Assembly: GCA_028864975.1 (NCBI GenBank) | Contig: JAGWLG010000003.1 | Location: 86,150-150,149, forward strand | Direction: 5' to 3' | Length of the DNA: 64,000 nucleotides | Origin: Thermoplasmata archaeon | Lineage (GTDB): Archaea; Thermoplasmatota; Thermoplasmata; Lutacidiplasmatales; UBA184 | Shown here: one piece after another, positions 26,120 to 35,629 of the stretch | Position numbering within the stretch: position 1 is the stretch's first letter | Layout: the number at the start of each line of letters is the position of its first letter | Notes under the pieces: generated by a model | What the model was told of the DNA's origin: nothing | Seen by the model: only the letters and a program-made list of their open reading frames with translations | The model's database searches: none | Program-made: the position numbers and the translations under genes

Positions 26120-27595
26120 ATGCACCGGAACGAGGGTTCCACGTCATCCGAGGGTCGCGACCACGCCACAGAGCGCCCCACCCCACCGAAGGAGCTTCTG
26201 GACTTCCTACACGAGGCGGAACCTCGGACCCTACTGCTTTGCGGCGTCCCGGGCGCCGGCAAGACCACGCTCGCGCTTTCGCTCCTCTACGCCCTGGACC
26301 GATCGTCCTTCTACATCTCGACCCGCGTGGGTCGAGGGAAGCTGCTGCACCACTTCCCCTGGTTGGTCGGAGCGCTCTCGCCCGACCGCCTGGTCGACCT
26401 CGAGGACGTACGGCCTGCTAGCGACCGGCAGGAGGACCTGCTCCGCCTCTTGGACCAGCTCACCGATTCAATCGACCCGCTCTCGGCCGGCCGTCGGATC
26501 CGCGATTTCCTCGATGTGCCCGAGACGCTCGCCCGGGCGCTGGGCGAGACCCCCGCGCGGGCGGGCCACCGGTTCCTGTTCATCGATAGCTGGGAGGGGC
26601 TGGTCGAGCCCTACATCCACCTGCTGGGGCTGGACGACCTCGGGAGGTCCAGCCTGGAGCATGGCCTGCTATCCCTCTTCCACGCGGCGGGGTTCTCGCT
26701 GGTACTCTGCGCGGAAGGCACGGCCCCTCAGGCCCTCTCCTACCTTGCCGATGGCGTGGTCGAGCTCCGGTCGGAGGCCCTCGACGGGGGCATCCTGCGG
26801 CACTTCGAGGTCCGGAAGCTCCGGGGTGTGTCGATCCCGCGGACCTCGACAGCCTTCACGCTTCACGGGGGCTACTTCACCTGCTGTCCCCCGCTTCCCC
26901 ACCTCCTGCGGCCCCCTCACGGGGTCATCCCCCACACGGCCGCACCGACAGGACCTTTGGAGGCCCTGAGCTTCGGAATCCCGTGCCTCGACCAGAGTGT
27001 CGGGGTCATCGCCCCGGGGGAGACGATCCTCACCGAGCTCGACGGGAAGGTCTCCTCGATCCCGCTGATCGCCCTTCTCGGCCCGCTCTACCTCCGTGCT
27101 CTCCAGGGGGGTTGGAAGGTGACGCTGTTGACCGACCTGGCGCTCTCTCCCCGCGTCGTCTCGGAGACACTTCGTCACGACTTCCCCGAAGCGGCGCAGA
27201 GCTTCGAGCTCCAGCATCTTCCGACCTCCAGCCGGCGGGGCCCGAAGGAGCTCTGGGAGGACCTCCGTGCTTCCCTGGGACCCCGAACGGTCCTGGGGGT
27301 GTCGGTGCGTTCGCTCATGGCGCTCACTCCTCTTCCGGGAGAGGACCTGGTTTCCCGGATCGCCGAGCTCCAGATCCTGGCTCGCGAACAAGGCGCCGTG
27401 CTCTCCCTCGTTATCGGAGCGCGCGACCCGTTGCTCTCCCTGCTGGCGACGCTCGTGCCCCTCCATCTTACCCTGACCGACCACCATGGGACGTTCATCA
27501 TCGGCGGGAGGTACCCCGTGGTCCCCCGGGTGGCCATCCTGGTCGAAGGGAGCTCCGACCGCGACCGCCACTACCGGTACGTTCCCGTGGCCTGA
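26120..27595 (+). CDS. KaiC/GvpD-like RecA-fold ATPase
   Basis: 491 residues. The N-terminal RecA-like domain has Walker A GVPGAGKTTLAL and Walker B HRFLFIDSWEGL, with KELLDFLHEAEPRTLLLCG before and FYISTRVG after, like archaeal GvpD. The second half (from about 285, EALSFGIPCLDQSVGVIAPGE) resembles a second RecA domain whose Walker A is lost (ELDGKVSSIPL). GvpD regulates gas-vesicle genes in haloarchaea; no gas-vesicle genes are here, so the role is unknown. ATG 26120 has GGAAGGA just upstream; an in-frame ATG at 26033 is possible. Confidence 0.75.
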   Translation: MHRNEGSTSSEGRDHATERPTPPKELLDFLHEAEPRTLLLCGVPGAGKTTLALSLLYALDRSSFYISTRVGRGKLLHHFPWLVGALSPDRLVDLEDVRPASDRQEDLLRLLDQLTDSIDPLSAGRRIRDFLDVPETLARALGETPARAGHRFLFIDSWEGLVEPYIHLLGLDDLGRSSLEHGLLSLFHAAGFSLVLCAEGTAPQALSYLADGVVELRSEALDGGILRHFEVRKLRGVSIPRTSTAFTLHGGYFTCCPPLPHLLRPPHGVIPHTAAPTGPLEALSFGIPCLDQSVGVIAPGETILTELDGKVSSIPLIALLGPLYLRALQGGWKVTLLTDLALSPRVVSETLRHDFPEAAQSFELQHLPTSSRRGPKELWEDLRASLGPRTVLGVSVRSLMALTPLPGEDLVSRIAELQILAREQGAVLSLVIGARDPLLSLLATLVPLHLTLTDHHGTFIIGGRYPVVPRVAILVEGSSDRDRHYRYVPVA

Positions 27596-27634
27596 CGAGC
27601 CTCCCAAGGGAACCTTCCTTTACCTCCCGACACC

Positions 27635-30600
27635 ATGGTGGGGGCGTTGCGTCCCAGGACCCCCCTCTCCGCTGGCGATGTTCGGGCGCTTTCACGCACA
27701 TGCACCCTCGTGGTCTTGACGGCCCTTCTCCTGCCGACAGGAGGTCTCCCCACACACGGCCTGGCGGCGTCGGCCCCCTCCCCATCCACCCTGTCGTCGC
27801 ACTCCTCCACGACCTCGGCCGGAGGCTCTAGTTCGCCGAACGTCCCTTCGGCGACGACGTTCCCGTGGTACGGGGGCCTCGATTACTCCGGGACGAACAC
27901 GAGCGGGGTCGCCCTCTTCCTGGGCAATCTCACGATTCCCTCCGGGGTCAACGACGCTTTCGGGTTCAACTACACGGCGGGGGTCGGAGCGCCGGACCTT
28001 TCCTGCTCCCGGGCCTCGGCGGGGATCGAGGACAGCGCGGGGGTCTGGAGGTTCCACTGGTCCCTGACTCCTCTCGGCGGGGCGACCCGGGAGGGATGGG
28101 CGCTCCATCTCGCTCCCGGGGACACCTATCAGCTGATGGTCGCCGTGGCCGCGGGCCGTCTCATCTCCTCGGTCTACAACGTCTCCAACGGCAACTTCTA
28201 CCCCGCGTCCACCATCCCCGACGCGTACGGGGCGCTCTCGGACGGAAGTTCCGGGTTGCTCACCGGCCCGTCGACCTGCGCGGGGGCGACCGTAGGGCTC
28301 CAGGTGAACCTGACCGTCCGGGCGATCTTCGGGGGCTCCACCCCCTCGCGCGACCTGTTCGTTCAGGACGAAGGGATCGCGCTCGCTTCCTCGTCGACCA
28401 CCATCCTTGAGGCCCCGAACCTGTGGAACCCCTACTTCCACAGCGCCCCGGCGGCCTTCGCCCCTGCGCAGTCGTGGGCGACCTCCGACCTGCTGGTCCT
28501 CGTGAGCGAACATCCTCCCCTCTCCTTGTCGACGACCACCGCACCACCCACGGACCTCGACGTGGGGATGGCGGCCTCGGTGGGCATTGCCGGGGTGCCT
28601 CACACGCTCAAAGTGGGAGGGAACACCAACACCTACGTCTTCTCGCAGGTCGAGTTCGGTGGCTACCCGGGGACGGGGGTCCTCTCGTTCGCGACGTGCC
28701 ACAGCCTGAACGGATCGAACTCGAACCCCGGTTATCCTGGCGGGGACCCGGGGATTCCCGGGGAGTACGGCTACTCGAGCAACACGACGGTCTCCGACAT
28801 CTTCCTCTCCTATGTCCTCGACCCCGCGACGAACCTTTCCGTCGACGAACGCTGCTTCACGGGGGCGCTGACGACCGCAGGGAACCTGTCGGTCTGGGGT
28901 CTCTCCTACTTGACCTACGAGACCTACATCACGACGAACCCCACGACGACCTACGTGGACGCGCTCTCGAGCGGGCCCAGGGAACAGCTCGCGATGAACG
29001 CCTTGAGCTGGAACGTCGCGGTCCATGCGCTGCCCCGGGTCGGAGCGTCGAGCTCGACCCCCAAGGTCCTGGTCGGACAGAACGCCGTTTTCAACGGGTG
29101 GGAACAGGGAGGATCTCCCACGCTCACCTACACCTGGTACGTGGACGGGGCTCCGCAAGGGACCTGCACGACGCTCACCTGTTCGATCTCCTGGGGGAGC
29201 GCCGGGGGCCACCAGGTGTGGGTTGCCGTGGTGGACGGGTACGGGGCTCGGGCCGTGAGCGCCCATCTCAACGAGACCGTCTACCCGGCGCTCGGGGTCA
29301 GCATCGCGCCGTACCCGACCTTGCTCGGCACGGTGGGAACCCCGGCCGCGTTCGCGGCCTCGGTCTCAGGAGGGACCTGGGGGAACCGCTACGACTTCTG
29401 GGTGAACGGCAGCGGGTCGCCGATCCAACCCGGCACGAGCGGGAGCTTCACGTTCGTTCCTCCCCACGGCACGACCTACCAGGTCTGGGTCGTCGTCAAC
29501 GACTCTTCCGGGAACGTCGCGGTCTCGCCGCACACGAACCTGACGGTGGCCTGGGGGCTCGCAGCGCTGCTCTCGCCGCTCTCCGTGGCGCTGGAGCTGG
29601 GGACAGGGACCCAGGCCACGCTCGGGGTGGCTCTCTCGGGTGGAGCTCCTCCGTATACGGTGAACTGGAACGCTCCGGGGTCGACCCTGCTGGGGACGTG
29701 CTCGCGCCAGTGCAACATCAGTTCCGCTCCGACCTCGGGCCTTCCCGGGACCTACCCCGTGTGGGTGGGGCTCACCGACTCCGGGGGAAGGTACGTGGCC
29801 AGCGCCCACGCGAACCTGACCATCGTCCCAGGGCTGGCCTTCTCGGCCTGGAAGGCCCTCGCCACGGTCGACGCGGGGGCGAACGTGACTTTGAACGCGA
29901 CCTTCTCGGGGGGGATGGGCCCGTTCACCTACGCCTGGAGCCAGAACGGGAAGGCGGTCGCATCTTGTGCCGCCACCTCGAACTGTTCGATGACGTTCCC
30001 GAGCACCGGTAGCTGGCAGGTGCAGGTGCTCGCCTCCGACCCCCTGGGCGGGCGCGCGACCTCCCGCGTGCTGTGGGTCAACGCGACCTCCCCCCTCGAG
30101 GTCCGGATCTCTCCCCTTTCCGGTACTGGCGAGGTGGGGCTCTCGGAGCTCCTCGACGCGACCGTGCTGAACGGAACCGGGGGGGTCGCCTACGGGTTCC
30201 TGACGGACCGGAGCGTGGGCCCCTTCGGGGTCGGGCCCTCGAACCAGTACCTCTGGTCCCCCACCGTGAGCGGACCGACGCAGCTCTGGGCGGAGGCTAA
30301 CGACTCGTCGGGCTTCCGCAACGTGAGCGGCCACCTGAACCTCTCCGTTCTCCCTCCCCTCGCCGTGACCCTCTCGCCGTCGCCCATCACGTCTGTCGCG
30401 GCAGGAGGGACGCTGAACGCGACGGCGACCGTGTCGGGGGGTCTCGCGAGCTTCACCTACCTTTGGTACGGCGATGGGACCCCCGTGGGAAGCTGCGCCC
30501 TGAGCTTCTGTGTGTTCCGATGGACGACGACCGGCATCCACGAGATCTGGGCCAGCGTGACCGATGCGCTGGGGGCGATCGCGGTCACCTCCCACACGAA

Positions 30601-31609
30601 CGTCACCGTCAGCGTGGGGAGGACCTACCTCGTGACCTTCCTGGTGGGGCCTACCACCGGAGGTTCGATCACGCTGAACGGAGCCACCGTAGCCTCGGGG
30701 AACGGCTCGAGGCTGCTCATGGGCCCCTACGGGGTCGTGGCCACGCCCTCCTCAGGGTTCCTCTTCGTGGGCTGGGCGGTCTTCGGGTCCTCGGTGCTTG
30801 CGGTCAGCTCCCCCACCTCCGCGTCCATCACCCTCCAGGTCGGGGGGAACGGCACCCTCCTTGCAGAGTTCTCCGGCTTCGTACGGTACTCCGTGGACGT
30901 TGGGATCGACCCCGGCGGATCGGCGGGGCTTTCCGTCAACGGGAGCCAGGCCCTGAACGGTTCGACCCTCTCGCTCCGAGCCGGAGTCTACCGTCTTGTC
31001 GCCACGCCGACCCCGGGGTTCGTCTTCCTCGGGTGGGTCCCTACAGGAGGTGCGTGGGCGCTGCCCAACACGTCCAACCCCGCCTCGACCCTGCTCGAAG
31101 TGGCGGGGGACGGGTCGATCACGCTCGACGCGATGAGCACCTCGGGAAGCAACCTCTTCCAGGTCGAGTTGCTGAGCGCTCCCGCGGGCGTGGGGGCCAA
31201 GATCGCGCTCGGTCCCTACCAGCCGGCCCCGTCGGTCGAGGTGGCCGCAGGGTCCTACGCCCTCTCCGTTGGGGTCCCCTCGGGGTACCGCTTCACGGGA
31301 TGGGAGGCGAGCGGGGGTGTCACCATCGCCTCGACCTCTTCCTCGAGGACCACGGTCGAGGTCAGCGGGAACGGTAGCATCACGGCCAGATTGGTGAGCA
31401 CCACGACGGGAGGGATCTTTGGTCTCTCCGGTGTCAGTCTCGAGGTCTTCGGGGCGCTGCTGCTCGCCCTCGTGGTCCTCGTGGTCGTGGGAGTAGCTCG
31501 CCATCGGGCGCACGCTCGGCAGCGGCCACCCGTGCCCCCTCCGAGGGCGGACCCTCGGGACGCCTCCGGGGAACCGTGGGAGGCTGACGGGGCTGACGGC
31601 GAGGCCTAG
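27635..31609 (+). CDS. Giant surface protein with PKD-like and InlB-B-like repeats
   Basis: 1324 residues. Signal segment at about 23-45 (TCTLVVLTALLLPTGGLPT). About 70-440 is a Ser/Thr/Gly-rich beta region opening YGGLDYSGTNTSGVALFLGN. About 445-1010 has six or so PKD/Ig-like repeats (for example SGGLASFTYLWYGDGTPVGS, IHEIWASVTDALGA). About 1015-1240 has three InlB B-repeat-like units ending GW (SSGFLFVGWAVFG, TPGFVFLGWVPTG, PSGYRFTGWEASG). A transmembrane helix at about 1270-1290 (LEVFGALLLALVVLVVVGVA) and a basic, Pro-rich tail follow. An adhesion or envelope role is likely. The start could be the TTG at 27647, judged from the CTTTAC element at 27618. Confidence 0.8.
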   Translation: MVGALRPRTPLSAGDVRALSRTCTLVVLTALLLPTGGLPTHGLAASAPSPSTLSSHSSTTSAGGSSSPNVPSATTFPWYGGLDYSGTNTSGVALFLGNLTIPSGVNDAFGFNYTAGVGAPDLSCSRASAGIEDSAGVWRFHWSLTPLGGATREGWALHLAPGDTYQLMVAVAAGRLISSVYNVSNGNFYPASTIPDAYGALSDGSSGLLTGPSTCAGATVGLQVNLTVRAIFGGSTPSRDLFVQDEGIALASSSTTILEAPNLWNPYFHSAPAAFAPAQSWATSDLLVLVSEHPPLSLSTTTAPPTDLDVGMAASVGIAGVPHTLKVGGNTNTYVFSQVEFGGYPGTGVLSFATCHSLNGSNSNPGYPGGDPGIPGEYGYSSNTTVSDIFLSYVLDPATNLSVDERCFTGALTTAGNLSVWGLSYLTYETYITTNPTTTYVDALSSGPREQLAMNALSWNVAVHALPRVGASSSTPKVLVGQNAVFNGWEQGGSPTLTYTWYVDGAPQGTCTTLTCSISWGSAGGHQVWVAVVDGYGARAVSAHLNETVYPALGVSIAPYPTLLGTVGTPAAFAASVSGGTWGNRYDFWVNGSGSPIQPGTSGSFTFVPPHGTTYQVWVVVNDSSGNVAVSPHTNLTVAWGLAALLSPLSVALELGTGTQATLGVALSGGAPPYTVNWNAPGSTLLGTCSRQCNISSAPTSGLPGTYPVWVGLTDSGGRYVASAHANLTIVPGLAFSAWKALATVDAGANVTLNATFSGGMGPFTYAWSQNGKAVASCAATSNCSMTFPSTGSWQVQVLASDPLGGRATSRVLWVNATSPLEVRISPLSGTGEVGLSELLDATVLNGTGGVAYGFLTDRSVGPFGVGPSNQYLWSPTVSGPTQLWAEANDSSGFRNVSGHLNLSVLPPLAVTLSPSPITSVAAGGTLNATATVSGGLASFTYLWYGDGTPVGSCALSFCVFRWTTTGIHEIWASVTDALGAIAVTSHTNVTVSVGRTYLVTFLVGPTTGGSITLNGATVASGNGSRLLMGPYGVVATPSSGFLFVGWAVFGSSVLAVSSPTSASITLQVGGNGTLLAEFSGFVRYSVDVGIDPGGSAGLSVNGSQALNGSTLSLRAGVYRLVATPTPGFVFLGWVPTGGAWALPNTSNPASTLLEVAGDGSITLDAMSTSGSNLFQVELLSAPAGVGAKIALGPYQPAPSVEVAAGSYALSVGVPSGYRFTGWEASGGVTIASTSSSRTTVEVSGNGSITARLVSTTTGGIFGLSGVSLEVFGALLLALVVLVVVGVARHRAHARQRPPVPPPRADPRDASGEPWEADGADGEA

Positions 31610-31617
31610 GGACCGCT

Positions 31618-31638
31618 CCCGGGCAACTGAGTCCCGGG
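31618..31638. terminator. CCCGGG hairpin between the surface protein and tnpB
   Basis: CCCGGG (31618-31623) and CCCGGG (31633-31638) can pair as a 6-bp stem with a 9-base loop. It is 9 bases after the surface protein stop and 50 bases past the tnpB end. It could be a terminator-like hairpin or a palindrome from the right end of an IS605-type element. Neither is proven. Confidence 0.3.
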
Positions 31639-31687
31639 CCGATGGGCGTTGGTGGAACATTTCCTGCTCCTCGTTGAGCTGATGCTG

Positions 31688-32981
31688 TCATACCAACCCA
31701 ACGTTCGCGTCGTCTCCTTTCACCCGCTCGTCCGAGGGGCCCGGGCCTGTCGCCAGGTCCGGACGCCACGCCGCCGCGTCTAGGAGCGCGTTGCGCGCGC
31801 TCGGGGGAAGAGCCGCTCCCCGTTGGGACTCCCGCCCCCGGTCCAGGATGACGATCGCCGCCCCCCGGTCCCGATGCCACGAGCCCTGGCAGTCCGCGCA
31901 GTCCGAGCGTCTCCACGTCGGGTGCGTCAGCGACCCTCCGCACCGGGGGCATGTCGACGACGTCCCCCTCGCGTTCACCCGCACGACCGCGCTACGGGCC
32001 TTGTAGCCTACGATCCGCTGGATCTGCCCGTGGGTCCACGCAGAAAGCGCTCGTCGCTGGTCGGGGTTCCCTTGTCGCTTCTCCTTCAGGATCTGCTCGG
32101 TCGTCTCGGAGAGGTCCTCGAAGATGATGGTCCGGTCCCCCACGGACTTCAGGAGGTCGTTGGCCGCCTTGTGCAAGAGAGGGGTCACCCGGTTCCTCTC
32201 CCGTCCCTTGTTCCGTCGGAGGATGCGTCGCTGCGCCCGCAGGTCATTCGGAAGGCGCTCTTGGATCGAACGACGCTTGCGCACCATCGCTCCCTGGATA
32301 CGAGGTCGCGGTTAGGTCGACCGTCCCCGTCCTTCCAACGGAGGTGGCGAAGTCCGCGCTCGGCATGTTGGGGTCGACCCCGACGCTCTCCGGGTGCACA
32401 GAGGGCTCCAGCGGGAGACGGGAGTTGAACACGAGCTTGCGGTCGGTCACCGCTAGCCCGAACTCCCCGCCGCTTTCCTCGAGGTAGCTCCAGAAGAGGG
32501 GGTGGCGGGTGTCCGAGAGGTCGATGCGGACGTGCCACTCGTGAGCGAGGGTGATGTCCAGCACCTTCCCGTCCAGACGAAAGAGGTTTCGATGGAGGCT
32601 CGCCTTGAGGTTCCTCCGTCGCGGGAGGACGTCTTTCATCCGAGCGAACTTCTTCGGGTCGTGCCGACGGGCTCGCCGCAGGAGCTTGTCCCAGGCGGCG
32701 AGGGTGGCCGAGGTCTCGTTGGCGATGGTCACGGCCCAGCTGGAGGCGAGGTGCTCGTAGTGCGCGCGCCGCCGGGGGTAGGAGCGCTTGGTGGCCTCGA
32801 ACCGCGATTCTTCGGGATGGGCTCGCCAGTCGGGGATGAGGTGGTTGACGGCGGAGGAGACGTCATAGAGGGCGCGTAGCAGGCCCTCGTCGGGGAGGTA
32901 AGGGAGGACCACGGTGCGGACCGCCTTGGTGTTCCATCGCGGCACATGGGAGAGACGTCGAACCCCCTTCTTGATGTTCAA
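31688..32981 (-). pseudogene. Frameshifted TnpB (IS200/IS605 OrfB-like) gene
   Basis: Two overlapping frames together encode one TnpB. The N-terminal frame (32244-32981) has the RuvC-I aspartate in VGVDPN and then runs out of homology. The C-terminal frame (31688-32287) resumes at RSIQERLPNDLRAQRRILRR and carries the RuvC-II glutamate (IFEDLS), a four-Cys zinc ribbon (CPRCGG...CADCQG) and the RuvC-III aspartate (HRDRGAA). The shift lies between about 32290 and 32330; the C-terminal frame has a TAA there. No TnpA is next to it. All catalytic residues survive on either side, so the break may be recent, a sequencing error, or translational. Confidence 0.8.
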
Positions 32982-33069
32982 GGAGATGGTGAAATCGTGT
33001 GCTAGGTGAGCCCTAAGGCGGATGTCACATTCTTAACTCAAAGCGCTATAGGGGCCGGCGGGAAGCCTG

Positions 33070-33600
33070 GTGACCGACGGCGCACATCATCGCACCCTGC
33101 CCAGCAGCGAGGCGGTGAAGCTCGAGGCGGTGGCGCGTCTCCTGCGGCAGGCGCTTCGATTAGCGGAGGGGGCAGAGGCCTCCGCCCAATCGGCCGCAAG
33201 CTCGGAAGGGCCACAGGCCGGCGGTCACAGCCATGGTGGAGCCGCCGCACCGGCGGTCCCACCCGCTCCTGCCGACGGACCTGCTTCCCGCTCACCGCCC
33301 TCCGGGGAAGCTCCCCGTCCATCCGGGGGCGGAGGCCCAGCTCAAGTCGGCTACCTTCTGGGCTTGCTCCAGACCGAGCAGGCACGGATCGAGGAGTCGA
33401 AGAAGGAGGTCGCGCGCAAGGACACCGAGCTCTCCCTGAAGCTCCAGTTCGCGAAGAAGAAGGAAGAGGAACTCGAGGCGCGGGAGTCCGAGCTCAAGAA
33501 GCTCGATGCCCAAGTGCGGGTCCGTGAGATGCAGATCTCGCGCCGCGAGGAACGGATGCGTGAGATGGGGCGGATGGGCCCGGCCGAGAAGGAAGGATAG
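33070..33600 (+). CDS. Coiled-coil protein, unknown function
   Basis: 176 residues. 10-35 is a helix (AVKLEAVARLLRQALRLAEG); 40-85 is a Pro/Ala/Gly linker; about 90-165 is a long coiled coil (LLQTEQARIEESKKEVARKD, FAKKKEEELEARESELKKLD). GTG start with a CTTAACTC element about 35 bases upstream. The layout resembles the coiled-coil protein at 10453-11211. No family recognised. Confidence 0.65.
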   Translation: MTDGAHHRTLPSSEAVKLEAVARLLRQALRLAEGAEASAQSAASSEGPQAGGHSHGGAAAPAVPPAPADGPASRSPPSGEAPRPSGGGGPAQVGYLLGLLQTEQARIEESKKEVARKDTELSLKLQFAKKKEEELEARESELKKLDAQVRVREMQISRREERMREMGRMGPAEKEG

Positions 33601-33650
33601 GCCGCGGTCGGAGGGGCGGGACCTTCGCCCCGGAGGCGAGGGGCCCTACG

Positions 33651-33923
33651 TCACCGCGCCCTGGGGGGCGAGAGCGCGGATTCGGCGGCGACCTCCTTGC
33701 CAAGACCCGGACGTGACCGGTCCAGCTCGGAGAGGAAGGTCACGAGGAACGCCTCGGCTCGGCGCGGGTCCTCCTCGCGAGCAAGCAGGAATCCCCGGCA
33801 CAATCGGGCGAGGTGGCCCCTTGCGCCCGAGCCAGGATCCCTTGAGGCGCTCACCTGCTCCCTCCGGAGGCTGACGGCGGGTCCCTCCCGCCGCCCGTAG
33901 ATATACGCATAGGAGGGACGCAT
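33651..33923 (-). CDS. Small hypothetical protein
   Basis: 90 residues, basic, with a helical centre (RGHLARLCRGFLLAREEDPR, AEAFLVTFLSELDRSRPG). It lies alone between plus-strand genes and has gene-like composition. No family is recognised and no clear promoter or ribosome site decides the start, so it may not be real. Confidence 0.4.
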   Translation of the reverse strand: MRPSYAYIYGRREGPAVSLRREQVSASRDPGSGARGHLARLCRGFLLAREEDPRRAEAFLVTFLSELDRSRPGLGKEVAAESALSPPRAR

Positions 33924-34074
33924 ATAACCGAGCCGGTGGGTCCCGGGGACCTTGCCGGGCCGGGCGCGCGCCCCCCGGATTGCGGCGGGCCGCTTCGTTT
34001 TGCGTGGGAAGCTTCGAGGCCTCGTCCGAACCTTTATCCCCGGCGTCAGGGATGCGGCAGCTCGAGGCTATGCC

Positions 34075-35481
34075 ATGTCCAGTGCTGTGAAGCGGGCGAT
34101 GCCACCGACGACCGTGGCCGTTACCGGGGGCCCGAAGAACGTCCGCGGCGTGGTCCTGAAGACCCCCATCCCCGGCCCGAAGGGGAAGGCCGTGGTGGAC
34201 CTCGACACCCAGTACCTGATGACCTCGACCAAGACGGCCCCCGTGGTCGCGCAGAGCGCGAAGGGGGTTTGGGTCACCGACGTCGATGGGAACCGGATCC
34301 TCGACTTCACGAGCGGTGTGGGGGTCCTGGGGACGGGCCACTGCCACCCCGCGGTCGTCGAGGCCGTCCAAAATCAGGCGAAGGAGCTCATGCACTTCGC
34401 GGGGACGGACTTCTATTACGAGATCCAAGCCCGCCTGGCGGAGAAGTTGGCCAAACTCGCCCCGGGGAAGAACCCCAAGAAGGTCTTCTTCACGAACTCC
34501 GGGACCGAGAGCGTCGAGGCCGCGGTCAAGATGGCGCGCTGGAACACCCAGCGGCCCTTGACCCTGGGCCTCATCGGGTCCTTCCACGGCCGCAGCATGG
34601 GGGCGCTCACCCTCACGTCGAGCAAGCCCGCGCAACGCCGCAGGTTCAACGCCTACACCGGTGGCGGCGTGCACATCCCGGCCCCGACCTGCTACCGTTG
34701 CCCCTACAAGCTCGAGTACCCGAGCTGCGACCTCTACTGCGCCAAGATCCTGGAGGAGCTCTACTTCAACACGGTCCTTCCGCCGGAGGACATCGCCGCG
34801 TTCGTGGCCGAGCCGGTCATCGGGGAGGGGGGGTACGTCGTCCCACCCAAGGAGTACTTCCAGGTCATGCAGAGGATGCTCAAGCCGCACGGGATCCTGC
34901 ACGTGTCGGACGAGGTCCAGGCGGGGATGGGCCGCACCGGGAAGTGGTGGGCCATCGAGAACTTCGGAGTGGTCCCGGACATGATCACCACGGCCAAGGC
35001 GCTGGGCAGCGGCATGCCGATCGGCGCGATGGTCTTCGACGCGAAGCTGGACTACACCTATCAGGGGGCCCACTCCAACACCTACGGTGGGAACGCCGTC
35101 GGCTGCGCGGCTTCGCTCGCCACCTTCGACGTCTTCGAGCGCGAGCACCTCCTCGACAACGCGACGAAGCAGGGCGCCTACCTGACCAAGCGTCTCAAGG
35201 AGCTCCAGGGCAAGTACGACTGCATCGGGGATGTCCGGGGGCTCGGGCTGATGGTGGCGACCGACTTCGTCAAGGACCGGACGACCCGCGAGCACGCCCC
35301 GAAGCTCCGTGATGAGGTCGAAAAGCAGGCCTACCAGCGGGGCCTTGTCCTTCTGGGTTGTGGACGGTCGGCGATCCGATTCATCCCGGCGCTCATCGTC
35401 AAGGAACCCGAGATCGACGAGGCTGTGGAGATCTACGAACAGGCCGTAGGCGCAGCCCTGAAAGCGACCGGGGCGAACTGA
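34075..35481 (+). CDS. Class III aminotransferase (GABA/ornithine aminotransferase-type, archaeal)
   Basis: 468 residues. PLP fold-type I. PGPKGKAVVDLDTQYLMTST and FTSGVGVLGTGHCHPAVVEA at the N-terminus; FTNSGTESVEAAVKMAR, FHGRSMGALTLTSSKPAQRR, HVSDEVQAGMGRTGKWW and the lysine in TTAKALGSGMPIGA. It resembles the archaeal group that includes ornithine aminotransferase and broad amino-acid racemases of Thermococcales, so 4-aminobutyrate aminotransferase is only one option. A CYRCPYKLEYPSCDLYC segment (about 204-220) has four Cys that could bind a metal. ATG chosen at the start of the conserved part. Confidence 0.85.
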   Translation: MSSAVKRAMPPTTVAVTGGPKNVRGVVLKTPIPGPKGKAVVDLDTQYLMTSTKTAPVVAQSAKGVWVTDVDGNRILDFTSGVGVLGTGHCHPAVVEAVQNQAKELMHFAGTDFYYEIQARLAEKLAKLAPGKNPKKVFFTNSGTESVEAAVKMARWNTQRPLTLGLIGSFHGRSMGALTLTSSKPAQRRRFNAYTGGGVHIPAPTCYRCPYKLEYPSCDLYCAKILEELYFNTVLPPEDIAAFVAEPVIGEGGYVVPPKEYFQVMQRMLKPHGILHVSDEVQAGMGRTGKWWAIENFGVVPDMITTAKALGSGMPIGAMVFDAKLDYTYQGAHSNTYGGNAVGCAASLATFDVFEREHLLDNATKQGAYLTKRLKELQGKYDCIGDVRGLGLMVATDFVKDRTTREHAPKLRDEVEKQAYQRGLVLLGCGRSAIRFIPALIVKEPEIDEAVEIYEQAVGAALKATGAN

Positions 35482-35629
35482 GCCCGGCCCGGGCTGCGGA
35501 CCTTCGCCGTCCTGAGGCGATCACGAGCGGAGCGCTTGACCGACGTCCCCGGGTGAGACTGCAACGCCATCGGGAGATCGGGGGTCCTAGCTTCCCTCGG
35601 GAACTCGAGGCGCACCCACCGAGCGACCT

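Noticed and set aside
27692..29266. 524-codon minus-strand open frame
   Set aside because: Antisense to the giant surface protein; a GC-rich shadow frame.
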